Source: Streptomyces canus (GTDB lineage: Bacteria; Actinomycetota; Actinomycetes; Streptomycetales; Streptomycetaceae). From it: a stretch of 64,000 nt of DNA. The stretch is from positions 6,200,001-6,264,000 of the forward strand of contig NZ_JAUSWW010000001.1 in NCBI RefSeq assembly GCF_030815415.1, read 5' to 3'. The notes beneath the pieces were generated by a model that searched no databases, was not told the origin of the DNA, and saw only the letters and a list, made by a program, of their open reading frames with translations. The position numbers and the translations under genes were made by a program. Shown piece after piece: positions 25,403 through 32,658 of this stretch (within the stretch, counting starts at the first letter, position 1; each line of letters starts with the position of its first letter).

Positions 25403-26428
25403 GTGTTGACGCGACGGTTCCACGGACAGCGCCCCACGATCGAGGACGTCGCACGTCAGTCGGGGGTGTCGAGATCCACGGTCTCGCGGGTGATCAACGG
25501 CGAGCCCAAGGTGCGCGCCGAGGTCGTCGAACAGGTCCGGCAGGTCATCGCCGAGCTGGGCTACGTCCCCAACCAGGCCGCCCGGCAGCTGGTCACCCAC
25601 CGCACGAACGCCGTCGCCGTCGTCGCGGACCAGCCGGACGGCCGGCTCTTCCTCGACCCCTACTTCGACCGCCTCCTGCGCGGCATCCGCAGGGAACTCG
25701 CCCTGCACGGCGCCCAGGCCGTCCTGCTCTTCCTGGACGAGCCGGACGACCACGCGCGCGTGGCCGACTACCTCGGCGGCGGCCACGTCGACGCGGCCGT
25801 CCTGTTCTCCCTGCACCCCGGCGGCCGGCTGCACGAGATGATCGGCCGCCTCGACATCCCCGCGGTCTTCGGCGGCCGCCCCCTCCTGCTCGACGGTGAC
25901 ACCGTGCGCGCCCACGCCTATGTCGACGGCGACAACCGCGGCGGAGCCCGGCAGGCCGTCCGGCACCTCGTCTCCCTGGGCCGCCGTCACATCGCGACCG
26001 TCACCGGCCCCCACGACCAGGAGCACTCCGCCGCCGAACGCCTCGCCGGCTACCGCGACGTCCTCCCCGACGCCCCGCCGGAGCTGGCCGAACGCGCCGA
26101 CTACACCCGCCAGGGCGGCACCGACGCCATGGCCGCGCTGCTCGACCGCCGCCCCGACCTGGACGCCGTCTTCGTCGCCTCGGACCTGATGGCCCAGGGA
26201 GCCCTGGAGGCCTTACGCGCCCGGGGGCGCCGCGTCCCCGAGGACGTGGCCGTCGTAGGGTTCGACGACCTCGCCGAGATCGCCGAGGCGACCGATCCAC
26301 CGCTGACCACGGTCCACCAGGACGTGGGGGAGATGGGGCGCCTGATGGCCCGGCTGCTGTTCGACCGTCCCGCGGACCTCCCCTCGGTCGTCGTACCCAC
26401 CCGGCTCGTCCTGCGCGCGTCCGCCTGA
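25403..26428 (+). CDS. LacI-family transcriptional regulator with a TTA codon
   Basis: 341 residues. Helix-turn-helix and hinge at ~10-65: PTIEDVARQSGVSRSTVSRV then INGEPKVRAE. The periplasmic-binding-protein-like sensor domain follows, with DNRGGARQAVRHLVSLGRRH and the C-terminal VGFDDLAEI. Leu271 region (EALRAR) uses TTA at 26213-26215, in frame; TTA is translated only by the bldA tRNA in Streptomyces, so expression is probably late or developmental. Start GTG at 25403. It is inserted between mec and the cysO leader; the target sugar or operon is not evident. Confidence 0.88.
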   Translation: MLTRRFHGQRPTIEDVARQSGVSRSTVSRVINGEPKVRAEVVEQVRQVIAELGYVPNQAARQLVTHRTNAVAVVADQPDGRLFLDPYFDRLLRGIRRELALHGAQAVLLFLDEPDDHARVADYLGGGHVDAAVLFSLHPGGRLHEMIGRLDIPAVFGGRPLLLDGDTVRAHAYVDGDNRGGARQAVRHLVSLGRRHIATVTGPHDQEHSAAERLAGYRDVLPDAPPELAERADYTRQGGTDAMAALLDRRPDLDAVFVASDLMAQGALEALRARGRRVPEDVAVVGFDDLAEIAEATDPPLTTVHQDVGEMGRLMARLLFDRPADLPSVVVPTRLVLRASA

Positions 26429-26431
26429 GCA

Positions 26432-26473
26432 GCGCGGTCCGAACCGTGCGGTCCGAACAGTGCGGTCTCACTC
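26432..26473. repeat. Three 14-bp direct repeats upstream of the cysteine leader
   Basis: Consecutive 14-base units gcgcggtccgaacc, gtgcggtccgaaca and gtgcggtctcactc start at 26432, 26446 and 26460; the third is degenerate. They lie directly after the LacI stop and directly before a perfect inverted repeat, so they may be regulator-binding half-sites. Confidence 0.55.
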
Positions 26474-26489
26474 CCCGGCCGCAATCCGT

Positions 26490-26513
26490 CCGGAATGTGG
26501 GATCACATTCCGG
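26490..26513. promoter_or_regulatory. Perfect 10-bp-arm inverted repeat before the cysteine leader peptide
   Basis: CCGGAATGTG-ggat-CACATTCCGG is perfect over both arms and sits 31 bases before the leader-peptide ATG. It is too close to a start codon to be a terminator of LacI alone and has operator form. A sulfur or cysteine regulator is an inference from the genes downstream. Confidence 0.6.
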
Positions 26514-26544
26514 GACCCGGGACGGGAATCGATACGATGAGCCC

Positions 26545-26640
26545 ATGGTTTTTGACGACGTGAGCGAAAAGACGCCGGGCATGCTGCTCGTGGCGCGGCT
26601 GCACGTCGACCTGTGCAGGCTCGCCAGCGCCATCTGTTGA
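26545..26640 (+). CDS. Putative cysteine leader peptide (31 residues)
   Basis: The frame ends in LLVARLHVDLCRLASAIC then stop. The ending RLHVDLCRLASAIC matches the class of short actinobacterial 'putative leader peptides' found before sulfur-assimilation genes. Cys occurs at 24 and as the very last residue (31), encoded TGC and TGT; ribosome stalling at Cys codons when Cys-tRNA is scarce would control the downstream genes. ATG at 26545 is taken as start; ATG at 26581 would give a 19-residue form. It lies 149 bases before cysO. Confidence 0.75.
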   Translation: MVFDDVSEKTPGMLLVARLHVDLCRLASAIC

Positions 26641-26674
26641 CGCTGCCCCCTGCCGCCGAACGGCCGTGAGCCGC

Positions 26675-26715
26675 TGGGGGTACCTCCCGCGCGAGCGCAG
26701 CCGAGCGTGGGGGAG
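26675..26715. repeat. Dispersed imperfect palindrome between leader peptide and cysO
   Basis: gggggtacctcccgcgcgag and the following half ending in gagcgtgggggag form the imperfect stem-loop element common in Streptomyces intergenic DNA. Placed 34 bases after the leader-peptide stop it could serve as the terminator half of an attenuator. Confidence 0.5.
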
Positions 26716-26789
26716 CCTCACCCGACGACCTGCTGAAATGCGCTGCCGCGCGCCCACCGACCAGACACTTCCGACAGGAGCCCGCAACC

Positions 26790-27068
26790 ATGGCCATCGA
26801 GGTCCGCATCCCCACCATCCTCCGCACCTACACCGACGGCCAGAAGGCGGTGGAGGGCAACGGGGACACCCTCGCCGAGCTCTTCGCCGACCTCGAGACC
26901 CGGCACCCGGGCGTCCAGGCCCGCATCGTGGACGGCGGCGAGCTGCGCCGCTTCGTCAACGTCTACCTCAACGACGAGGACGTCCGCTTCCTCGACGGCA
27001 TCACCACGAAGCTGTCGGACGGCGACAACGTCACGATCCTGCCGGCCGTCGCCGGCGGCATGGCCTGA
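26790..27068 (+). CDS. cysO: CysO-type ubiquitin-like sulfur carrier protein
   Basis: 92 residues of the MoaD/ThiS fold: early strand IEVRIPTILRTYT, a helix DTLAELFADLETRHPGV and VNVYLNDEDVRFL. CysO carries sulfide as a C-terminal thiocarboxylate on Gly-Gly. Here the C-terminus is AGG-Met-Ala, so Gly89-Gly90 are covered by two extra residues and must be exposed before activation. The Mec-like protease at 24943 is the obvious candidate. ATG at 26790 with AGGAG upstream; cysM starts six bases after its stop. Confidence 0.93.
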   Translation: MAIEVRIPTILRTYTDGQKAVEGNGDTLAELFADLETRHPGVQARIVDGGELRRFVNVYLNDEDVRFLDGITTKLSDGDNVTILPAVAGGMA

Positions 27069-27073
27069 TCCCG

Positions 27074-28024
27074 ATGCGCTACGACTCCCCGCTGGCCGCG
27101 GTGGGCAACACCCCTCTGGTGCGCCTGCCGCGGCTGTCGCCGTCCGACGACGTCCGCGTCTGGGCCAAGCTGGAGGACCGCAACCCCACCGGCTCGGTCA
27201 AGGACCGCCCGGCCCTGCACATGATCGAGCAGGCGGAGAAGGACGGCCGCCTCACCCCGGGCTGCACCATCCTGGAGCCCACCAGCGGCAACACCGGCAT
27301 CTCCCTGGCCATGGCCGCCAAGCTCAAGGGCTACCGCATGGTCTGCGTGATGCCCGAGAACACCTCGCAGGAGCGCCGGGAACTGCTCGGCATGTGGGGC
27401 GCGGAGATCATCCCGTCGCCCGCCGCGGGCGGCTCCAACACGGCCGTACGCGTCGCCAAGGAACTGTCCGCCGAGCATCCCGACTGGGTGATGCTCTATC
27501 AGTACGGCAACCCGGACAACGCGGGCGCCCACTACGCCACGACCGGCCCGGAGATCCTCACGGACCTCCCCTCCATCACCCACTTCGTGGCGGGCCTCGG
27601 CACCACCGGCACCCTGATGGGCGTCGGCCGCTACCTGCGCGAGCACAAGCCGGACGTCAAGATCGTCGCCGCCGAGCCGCGCTACGACGACCTCGTGTAC
27701 GGCCTGCGCAACCTCGACGAGGGCTTCGTGCCCGAGCTCTACGACGCCTCGGTCCTGACGACCCGCTTCTCGGTCGGCTCCGCGGACGCGGTCACCCGTA
27801 CCCGCGAACTCCTCCAGCAGGAGGGCATCTTCGCGGGCGTCTCCACGGGCGCCGCCCTGCACGCCGCGATCGGCGTCGGCCACAAGGCGCTGAAGGCGGG
27901 GGAGAGCGCGGACATCGTGTTCGTCGTCGCGGACGGCGGCTGGAAGTACCTGTCGACGGGGGTCTACACGGCGGCGACGACGGAGGAAGCGATCGAGACG
28001 TTGCAGGGCCAGCTCTGGGCGTGA
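27074..28024 (+). CDS. cysM: CysO-dependent cysteine synthase (O-phosphoserine sulfhydrylase type)
   Basis: 316 residues, fold type II PLP enzyme. PLP Lys is Lys43 in NPTGSVKDRPAL. The phosphate cradle is GTTGTLMGVG, and the substrate loop is PTSGNTGISLAM. In mycobacteria CysM uses O-phosphoserine and CysO thiocarboxylate. The adjacency to cysO and the C-terminal KYLSTGVYTA that reaches the active site support the same reaction. Start ATG at 27074. Confidence 0.95.
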   Translation: MRYDSPLAAVGNTPLVRLPRLSPSDDVRVWAKLEDRNPTGSVKDRPALHMIEQAEKDGRLTPGCTILEPTSGNTGISLAMAAKLKGYRMVCVMPENTSQERRELLGMWGAEIIPSPAAGGSNTAVRVAKELSAEHPDWVMLYQYGNPDNAGAHYATTGPEILTDLPSITHFVAGLGTTGTLMGVGRYLREHKPDVKIVAAEPRYDDLVYGLRNLDEGFVPELYDASVLTTRFSVGSADAVTRTRELLQQEGIFAGVSTGAALHAAIGVGHKALKAGESADIVFVVADGGWKYLSTGVYTAATTEEAIETLQGQLWA

Positions 28025-28048
28025 CCCCTCGTCACCCTCCTTGACGCG

Positions 28049-28504
28049 TTACGTCGCCAGGTGACGGACCTGGTCCCACAGGACCGGGTCCACCACACCC
28101 ACCCGCCGCCGGAAGTCCCACACCGCCACCTCGCGCAGCTCGTCCGTCTCCAGGAAGCTGGCGCGCCCGTGCGCATCGCCCACCGAACCCGGCGGCAACG
28201 GGATCACCCCGGCCCGCTCGTCGTGGTACTTGCTGGTGATCTTCGCGACGACCGCACGCCTGCCGCGCACCGCGAGCACCAGACACGGCCGGTCCTTCGC
28301 CCCCGGCCCGTCCTCGAAGGGCACGTTCGCCCACCAGATCTCCGCGGGCCGTGGACGCGCGGTGCCGGTCCGCGGCCCGGGACGCCCCGGCGGCCGCGTC
28401 CTGCGACCCTCCGGCCTGCGCCCCCGCCCCCATCCGTCCACGAGCGTGGCGACCAGCGCCAGCAGTACCACCGCCGCGAGCGCCAGCCACCAGGACGTGT
28501 CCAT
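28049..28504 (-). CDS. PemK/MazF-family protein with N-terminal membrane anchor, no adjacent antitoxin
   Basis: 151 residues. A membrane helix (~4-23, WWLALAAVVLLALVATLVDG) and an Arg/Pro-rich linker precede a MazF/PemK domain: PAEIWWANVPFEDGPGAKDR, PCLVLAV and KITSKYHDERAGVIPL. MazF toxins cleave mRNA in the cytosol; a membrane-tethered member without antitoxin gene is unusual, so a toxin role is uncertain. ATG at 28504. It is convergent with cysM and divergent from the MBL gene. Confidence 0.82.
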   Translation of the reverse strand: MDTSWWLALAAVVLLALVATLVDGWGRGRRPEGRRTRPPGRPGPRTGTARPRPAEIWWANVPFEDGPGAKDRPCLVLAVRGRRAVVAKITSKYHDERAGVIPLPPGSVGDAHGRASFLETDELREVAVWDFRRRVGVVDPVLWDQVRHLAT

Positions 28505-28742
28505 ACGGACGACGTTACCGGCGCACGATCCGCATCGCGCGCCTTCTGCTCAGCCTTACGCGCCCCTGGTCCAGCCGAACCGGTGACAGCACAGGTGAGT
28601 TCGCCCACAACAGCCCTTGGCGGAGGAGCGACAAGGGGTTTTGCGCCTTACGCTCGACGGACCGCACGACCCCCGAGTCCCCTTTCCCGATCTTCTGGAT
28701 TCCTGGATCTCCTGGATTACCGCCAGCGGAGGTTTCTGCTTT

Positions 28743-29495
28743 ATGAAGCTCACCGTCGTCGGCTGCTCGGGGTCGTTCCCGTCCGCGGAATCGGCCTGCT
28801 CGAGCTACCTCGTAGAGGCCGACGGCTTCCGGCTGCTTCTCGACATGGGCAACGGTGCCCTTGGCGAGCTGCAGCGCCACTGCGGTCTCTACGACCTCGA
28901 CGCGATCTTCCTCAGCCATCTGCACGCCGACCACTGCATCGACATGTGCGCGTACTTCGTCGCACGCTACTACCGCCATGACGGCGGCCGCTGCGATCCG
29001 ATCCCGGTCTACGGACCCGAGGGCACGGAACACCGGCTGACCACCGCCTACGCGGACACCCCGACCGCCTCCTCCATGAGCGAGGTCTTCGACTTCCACA
29101 CGGTCAAGCCGTCCACCTTCGAGGTCGGCCCTTTCACCGTGCACACCGAGCGCGTGGCGCATCCCGTGGAGGCGTACGGCATCCGCGTCGAACACGGCGG
29201 CAAGTCGCTCACGTACTCCGGCGACACCGGTATCACCCCCGTGCTGGACGAACTCGCCCGGGACACCGACCTGTTCCTGTGCGAGGCCGCGTTCACCCAC
29301 GGCAAAGAGGACATCCCCGACCTGCATCTCAACGGCCGCGAGGCGGGTGAGGCGGCGGCCCGGGCAGGCGCCCGCCGCCTGGTCCTCACCCACATCCCCC
29401 CGTGGACCGACCCGCAGGTCAACCTCGCCGACGCCCGCGCGGTCTACGACGGCCCGGTGGAGCTGGCGACGCCGAGGGTGTCGTACGACATCTGA
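28743..29495 (+). CDS. MBL-fold metallohydrolase of the Rv1339/RNase Z-like type
   Basis: 250 residues. The metal-binding HxHxDH is SHLHADHCID; other ligands are in VAHPVEAYGIRV, SGDTGITP and LVLTHIPPW. The mycobacterial homologue Rv1339, in the same gene neighbourhood, has been reported as an atypical cAMP phosphodiesterase, so a cyclic-nucleotide phosphodiesterase is the best guess; RNase Z activity is the alternative. ATG at 28743 with GGAGG ten bases upstream. The leader holds three CCTGGAT-like direct repeats (28691-28717). Confidence 0.88.
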   Translation: MKLTVVGCSGSFPSAESACSSYLVEADGFRLLLDMGNGALGELQRHCGLYDLDAIFLSHLHADHCIDMCAYFVARYYRHDGGRCDPIPVYGPEGTEHRLTTAYADTPTASSMSEVFDFHTVKPSTFEVGPFTVHTERVAHPVEAYGIRVEHGGKSLTYSGDTGITPVLDELARDTDLFLCEAAFTHGKEDIPDLHLNGREAGEAAARAGARRLVLTHIPPWTDPQVNLADARAVYDGPVELATPRVSYDI

Positions 29496-29510
29496 GTCCT
29501 GGTACGCACA

Positions 29511-29546
29511 CGAAGGCCCCGGAACCTTCCCGGTCCGGGGCCTTCG
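29511..29546. terminator. Bidirectional terminator between MBL gene and nagE2
   Basis: CGAAGGCCCCGG and CCGGGGCCTTCG form a perfect 12-bp stem with a 12-base loop, midway between two convergent stop codons. Confidence 0.85.
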
Positions 29547-29569
29547 TCATGCCGTACGGCGGTCGGAAC

Positions 29570-30817
29570 TCACGCCTTGGTGAGGTCCTCGACCTCCTCC
29601 TCGGGCTCGCGGCCCGGGGTGGGGAGGTTCCACTTGGTGATGGCGAAGCGGAAGACGGTGTAGTAGACCGCGGCGAAGACCAGGCCGATCGGGATGATCA
29701 GCCAGGGCTTGGTGGCCAGGTTCCAGTTGAGGCCGTAGTCGATGGCGCCCGCGGAGAACGTGAAGCCTGCGTGGACACCGAGCGCCCAGGTGATCGCCAT
29801 GGAAATGGCCGTGAGCACCGCGTGGATCACGTACAGCACCGGGGCGATGAACATGAACGAGAACTCGATCGGCTCGGTCACACCGGTCACGAAGGAGGTC
29901 AGGGCGAGCGAGACCATCATGCCCATCACGGCCTTGCGGCGCTCGGGACGAGCGGAGTGGGCGATCGCGATCGCGGCGGCCGGCAGACCGAACATCATGA
30001 TCGGGAAGAAGCCCGACATGAACTGACCGGCGGTCGGGTCACCCGCGAAGAAGCGGTTCAGGTCACCGTGCACCACGGCACCCGCGGAGTCGGTGAAGTC
30101 ACCGATCTGGAACCAGGAGACGGTGTTGACGAACTGGTGCATGCCGATCGGGATCAGCGCACGGTTGATCAGGCCGAACAGACCGGCACCCACCGAGCCC
30201 AGGCCGGTGATCCACTCACCGGCGTCGGAGATGACCTCACCGATCGGTTCCCAGACCAGACCGAAGAAGACGCCCATGGCGGTGCCGACGAAGGCCATGA
30301 TGATCGGGACGAGCCGGCGGCCGTTGAAGAAGCCGAGCCAGTCCACCAGCTTCTTGCGGTGGTAGCGCTGCCACAGCACCGCGGACAGCAGACCCATGAG
30401 GATGCCGCCGAGGACACCCGGGTTGTTGTAGGTCGCGGCTATGTCCGCGCCTGCCTGCACCTTGGCCTCCGTCACCGGGAAGGCCTTCAGGACATTGCTG
30501 TAGACCAGGAACCCGACCAGCGCGGCCAGCGCGGTGGAGCCGTCCGACTTCTTGGCGAAGCCGATCGCGACACCGATACAGAACAGCATCGGCAGGTTGT
30601 CGAAGATCGCGCCACCGGCCGTGGCGAAGACCGCCGTGACCTTGTCGGGCAGGTTCAGCTTGTCCTGCACGTCCGCCTGGCCCAGACGCAGCAGGATGCC
30701 CGCCGCCGGCAACACGGCGATCGGAAGCTGCAGGCTGCGGCCGACCTTCTGCAGGCCCTGGAAAAGACCGGATCCCCGCTTCTTCGCGGGGGCCGCCGTG
30801 TCGGTGGCGGTGCTCAT
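29570..30817 (-). CDS. nagE2: N-acetylglucosamine PTS permease EIIC (NagE2-like)
   Basis: 415 residues, about ten membrane helices. Family features are LQLPIAVLPAAGILLRLGQ, the conserved histidine/substrate region GMHQFVNTVSWFQIG, and TGVTEPIEFSFMFIAPVLYV. It is EIIC only, without fused IIA or IIB, the Streptomyces arrangement in which NagF supplies IIB. It transports and phosphorylates N-acetylglucosamine from chitin. ATG at 30817, with two DasR-like sites just upstream. S. coelicolor uses NagE2 as the main GlcNAc transporter. Confidence 0.93.
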   Translation of the reverse strand: MSTATDTAAPAKKRGSGLFQGLQKVGRSLQLPIAVLPAAGILLRLGQADVQDKLNLPDKVTAVFATAGGAIFDNLPMLFCIGVAIGFAKKSDGSTALAALVGFLVYSNVLKAFPVTEAKVQAGADIAATYNNPGVLGGILMGLLSAVLWQRYHRKKLVDWLGFFNGRRLVPIIMAFVGTAMGVFFGLVWEPIGEVISDAGEWITGLGSVGAGLFGLINRALIPIGMHQFVNTVSWFQIGDFTDSAGAVVHGDLNRFFAGDPTAGQFMSGFFPIMMFGLPAAAIAIAHSARPERRKAVMGMMVSLALTSFVTGVTEPIEFSFMFIAPVLYVIHAVLTAISMAITWALGVHAGFTFSAGAIDYGLNWNLATKPWLIIPIGLVFAAVYYTVFRFAITKWNLPTPGREPEEEVEDLTKA

Positions 30818-30833
30818 ACGTCCTCCATCGGGT

Positions 30834-30866
30834 GGTGGTCTACACCACTCAGTGGTGTAGACCTGT
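30834..30866. promoter_or_regulatory. Two DasR-responsive elements (dre) upstream of nagE2
   Basis: GGTGGTCTACACCACT (30834-30849) matches 13 of 16 positions of the dre consensus ACTGGTCTAGACCACT; AGTGGTGTAGACCTGT (30851-30866) matches 12. They lie 17 bases upstream of the nagE2 ATG, within the likely promoter. DasR is the GntR-family GlcNAc repressor released by glucosamine-6-phosphate. Confidence 0.85.
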
Positions 30867-30928
30867 TCTACACGATGGAGGCCGATATAAGGAACCCGTC
30901 AATTCCGCAACCGGAGGGCTACGTACGG

Positions 30929-32221
30929 TCAGACCTTCGTGACGTCCTCGACCTCGTCCTCCGGCTCCCTGCCCGGAGTTTTCAGATCGAACTTCGTGAT
31001 CGCGAAACGGAAGATCACGTAATAGACGACGGCGAAGCACAGACCGATCGGAATGATCGCCCACGGTTTCGTCGCCAGATTCCAGTTGATGATGTAGTCG
31101 ATCAACCCGGCCGAGAAACTGAACCCGTCGTGCACCCCGAGCCCCCACGTCACCGCCATCGACACACCCGTCAGCAGCGCGTGGACCACGTACAGCAGCG
31201 GCGCGATGAAGAGGAACGAGTACTCGATCGGCTCGGTGATCCCCGTGACGAACGACGTCAGCGCGACGGAGAGCATGAGACCGCCGACCTCCTTGCGGCG
31301 ACTCGGCTTGGCGCAGTGCGTCATCGCCAGGGCCGCCGCCGGGAGGGCGAACATCATGATGGGGAAGAACCCGGACGTGAACTGACCCGCGCTGGGGTCG
31401 CCCGCCAGGAACATGCTGATGTCACCGTGCACCTCGGTGCCGTCCGGCTTGGTGTACGTGCCGAACTGGAACCAGATGGGCACGTTGAGGAACTGGTGCA
31501 ACCCGATCACCAGCAGAGCCCGGTTCGCGATACCGAAGATGCCCGCACCCCAGGCGCCCGCGTCGCTCAGCCAGTCGCTGAAGTTCTCCAGTCCGTCACC
31601 GATCGGCGGCCAGATCCACAGACACAGCGCCGCGAACACGATCGCCACGAACGCCATGATGATCGGCACCAGCCGACGCCCGTTGAAGAAGCCGAGCCAG
31701 TCCACCAGCTTCGTACGGTGATAACGCGCCCAGAAGAACGCCGCCAGCAGACCCATCACGATGCCGCCGAAGACACCCGGATTCTGGAACGTGAACGCCG
31801 TCACCGTGCCGTCCGCCGAGGCCACGCAGCCGATGCCGGTCACCGTCTCCGCCCCGGCGGGACAGTCCTCCGGGAACTGGCGCAGCACCGAGTAGTAGAC
31901 GAGAAAGCCCGCCACCGCGGCCAGCGCCGTCGAACCGTCCGACTTCTTCGCCATGCCGATCGCCACGCCGACGCAGAACAGCAGGGGCAGCCCCAGCTGG
32001 CTGTCGAGCAGCGCGCCGCCCGCCCCCGCCATCACCTTGGCCACGTTCGTCCAGCCGAGCCCGTCGTCCCCGAACACATCCGGCTGCCCGAGCCGGTTGA
32101 GGATGCCCGCGGCCGGCAGGACAGCGATGGGAAGCTGAAGACTGCGGCCCATCTTCTGCAGGCCCTGGAACGCCGACTGCCACCGTCGGCGTGCGGGAGA
32201 GATCTCGGTCTCGGAACTCAT
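30929..32221 (-). CDS. nagE1: N-acetylglucosamine PTS permease EIIC paralogue (NagE1-like)
   Basis: 430 residues and closely similar to the neighbouring NagE2: LQLPIAVLPAAGILNRLGQ, GLHQFLNVPIWFQFG and TGITEPIEYSFLFIAPLLYV. It has an insertion with two Cys (DCPAGAETVTGIGCVASADG) that NagE2 lacks, in an outward loop. ATG at 32221 is chosen over the earlier in-phase start because it lies after the dre site. In S. coelicolor the two genes arose by duplication and NagE1 contributes little to uptake. Confidence 0.92.
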   Translation of the reverse strand: MSSETEISPARRRWQSAFQGLQKMGRSLQLPIAVLPAAGILNRLGQPDVFGDDGLGWTNVAKVMAGAGGALLDSQLGLPLLFCVGVAIGMAKKSDGSTALAAVAGFLVYYSVLRQFPEDCPAGAETVTGIGCVASADGTVTAFTFQNPGVFGGIVMGLLAAFFWARYHRTKLVDWLGFFNGRRLVPIIMAFVAIVFAALCLWIWPPIGDGLENFSDWLSDAGAWGAGIFGIANRALLVIGLHQFLNVPIWFQFGTYTKPDGTEVHGDISMFLAGDPSAGQFTSGFFPIMMFALPAAALAMTHCAKPSRRKEVGGLMLSVALTSFVTGITEPIEYSFLFIAPLLYVVHALLTGVSMAVTWGLGVHDGFSFSAGLIDYIINWNLATKPWAIIPIGLCFAVVYYVIFRFAITKFDLKTPGREPEDEVEDVTKV

Positions 32222-32241
32222 GAGTTGGCGACCGCCTGTCA

Positions 32242-32257
32242 GGTGGTGTAGACCAGT
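32242..32257. promoter_or_regulatory. dre site between nagE1 and nagF
   Basis: GGTGGTGTAGACCAGT matches 12 of 16 dre consensus positions. It lies 21 bases before nagE1 and 90 before nagF in the divergent gap, so one site may control both. Confidence 0.8.
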
Positions 32258-32346
32258 TACGACGATTGGTTGCTGTGACGTCATCTTTCGGTACATACAG
32301 CGCAATCGCTCGCGAAGTTGGGCCAACTGTGCATGAGGAGACCGAC

Positions 32347-32580
32347 ATGGCCACCAAAGCTGAGAAGATCGTTGCCGGGCTCGGCGGCATCGACAACATC
32401 GAAGAGGTCGAGGGCTGCATCACCCGCCTCCGCACCGAGGTCCACAATGCCGCGCTCGTCGACGAAGCGGCCCTGAAGGCCGCCGGCGCCCACGGAGTCG
32501 TCAAGATGGGCACCGCCATCCAGGTCGTCATCGGCACCGACGCCGACCCCATCGCCGCGGAGATCGAAGACATGATGTGA
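32347..32580 (+). CDS. nagF: PTS EIIB component for N-acetylglucosamine (NagF)
   Basis: 77 residues. Phosphorylated Cys24 in EEVEGCITRLRTEV; VVKMGTAIQVVIG is also conserved. It accepts phosphate from EIIA-Crr and passes it to sugar carried by the NagE permeases encoded in the opposite direction. ATG at 32347 with GGAG upstream (gaggagaccgac). Confidence 0.94.
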   Translation: MATKAEKIVAGLGGIDNIEEVEGCITRLRTEVHNAALVDEAALKAAGAHGVVKMGTAIQVVIGTDADPIAAEIEDMM

Positions 32581-32597
32581 GCCACTGAGCCCACCCC

Positions 32598-32634
32598 GGA
32601 AGGGGCTCCACCCACCGCGGGAGGAGCCCCTTCC
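32598..32634. terminator. Terminator between nagF and rph
   Basis: GGAAGGGGCTCC and GGAGCCCCTTCC make a perfect 12-bp stem with a 13-base loop, 18 bases after the nagF stop. Confidence 0.85.
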
Positions 32635-32658
32635 GCATGTGCCGCTAGGCTCAGCGCC

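Noticed and set aside
29402..32251. A 949-codon plus-strand frame opposite the nagE genes
   Set aside because: Antisense shadow: His/Asp/Arg-rich product without domain; both nagE proteins are complete on the minus strand.
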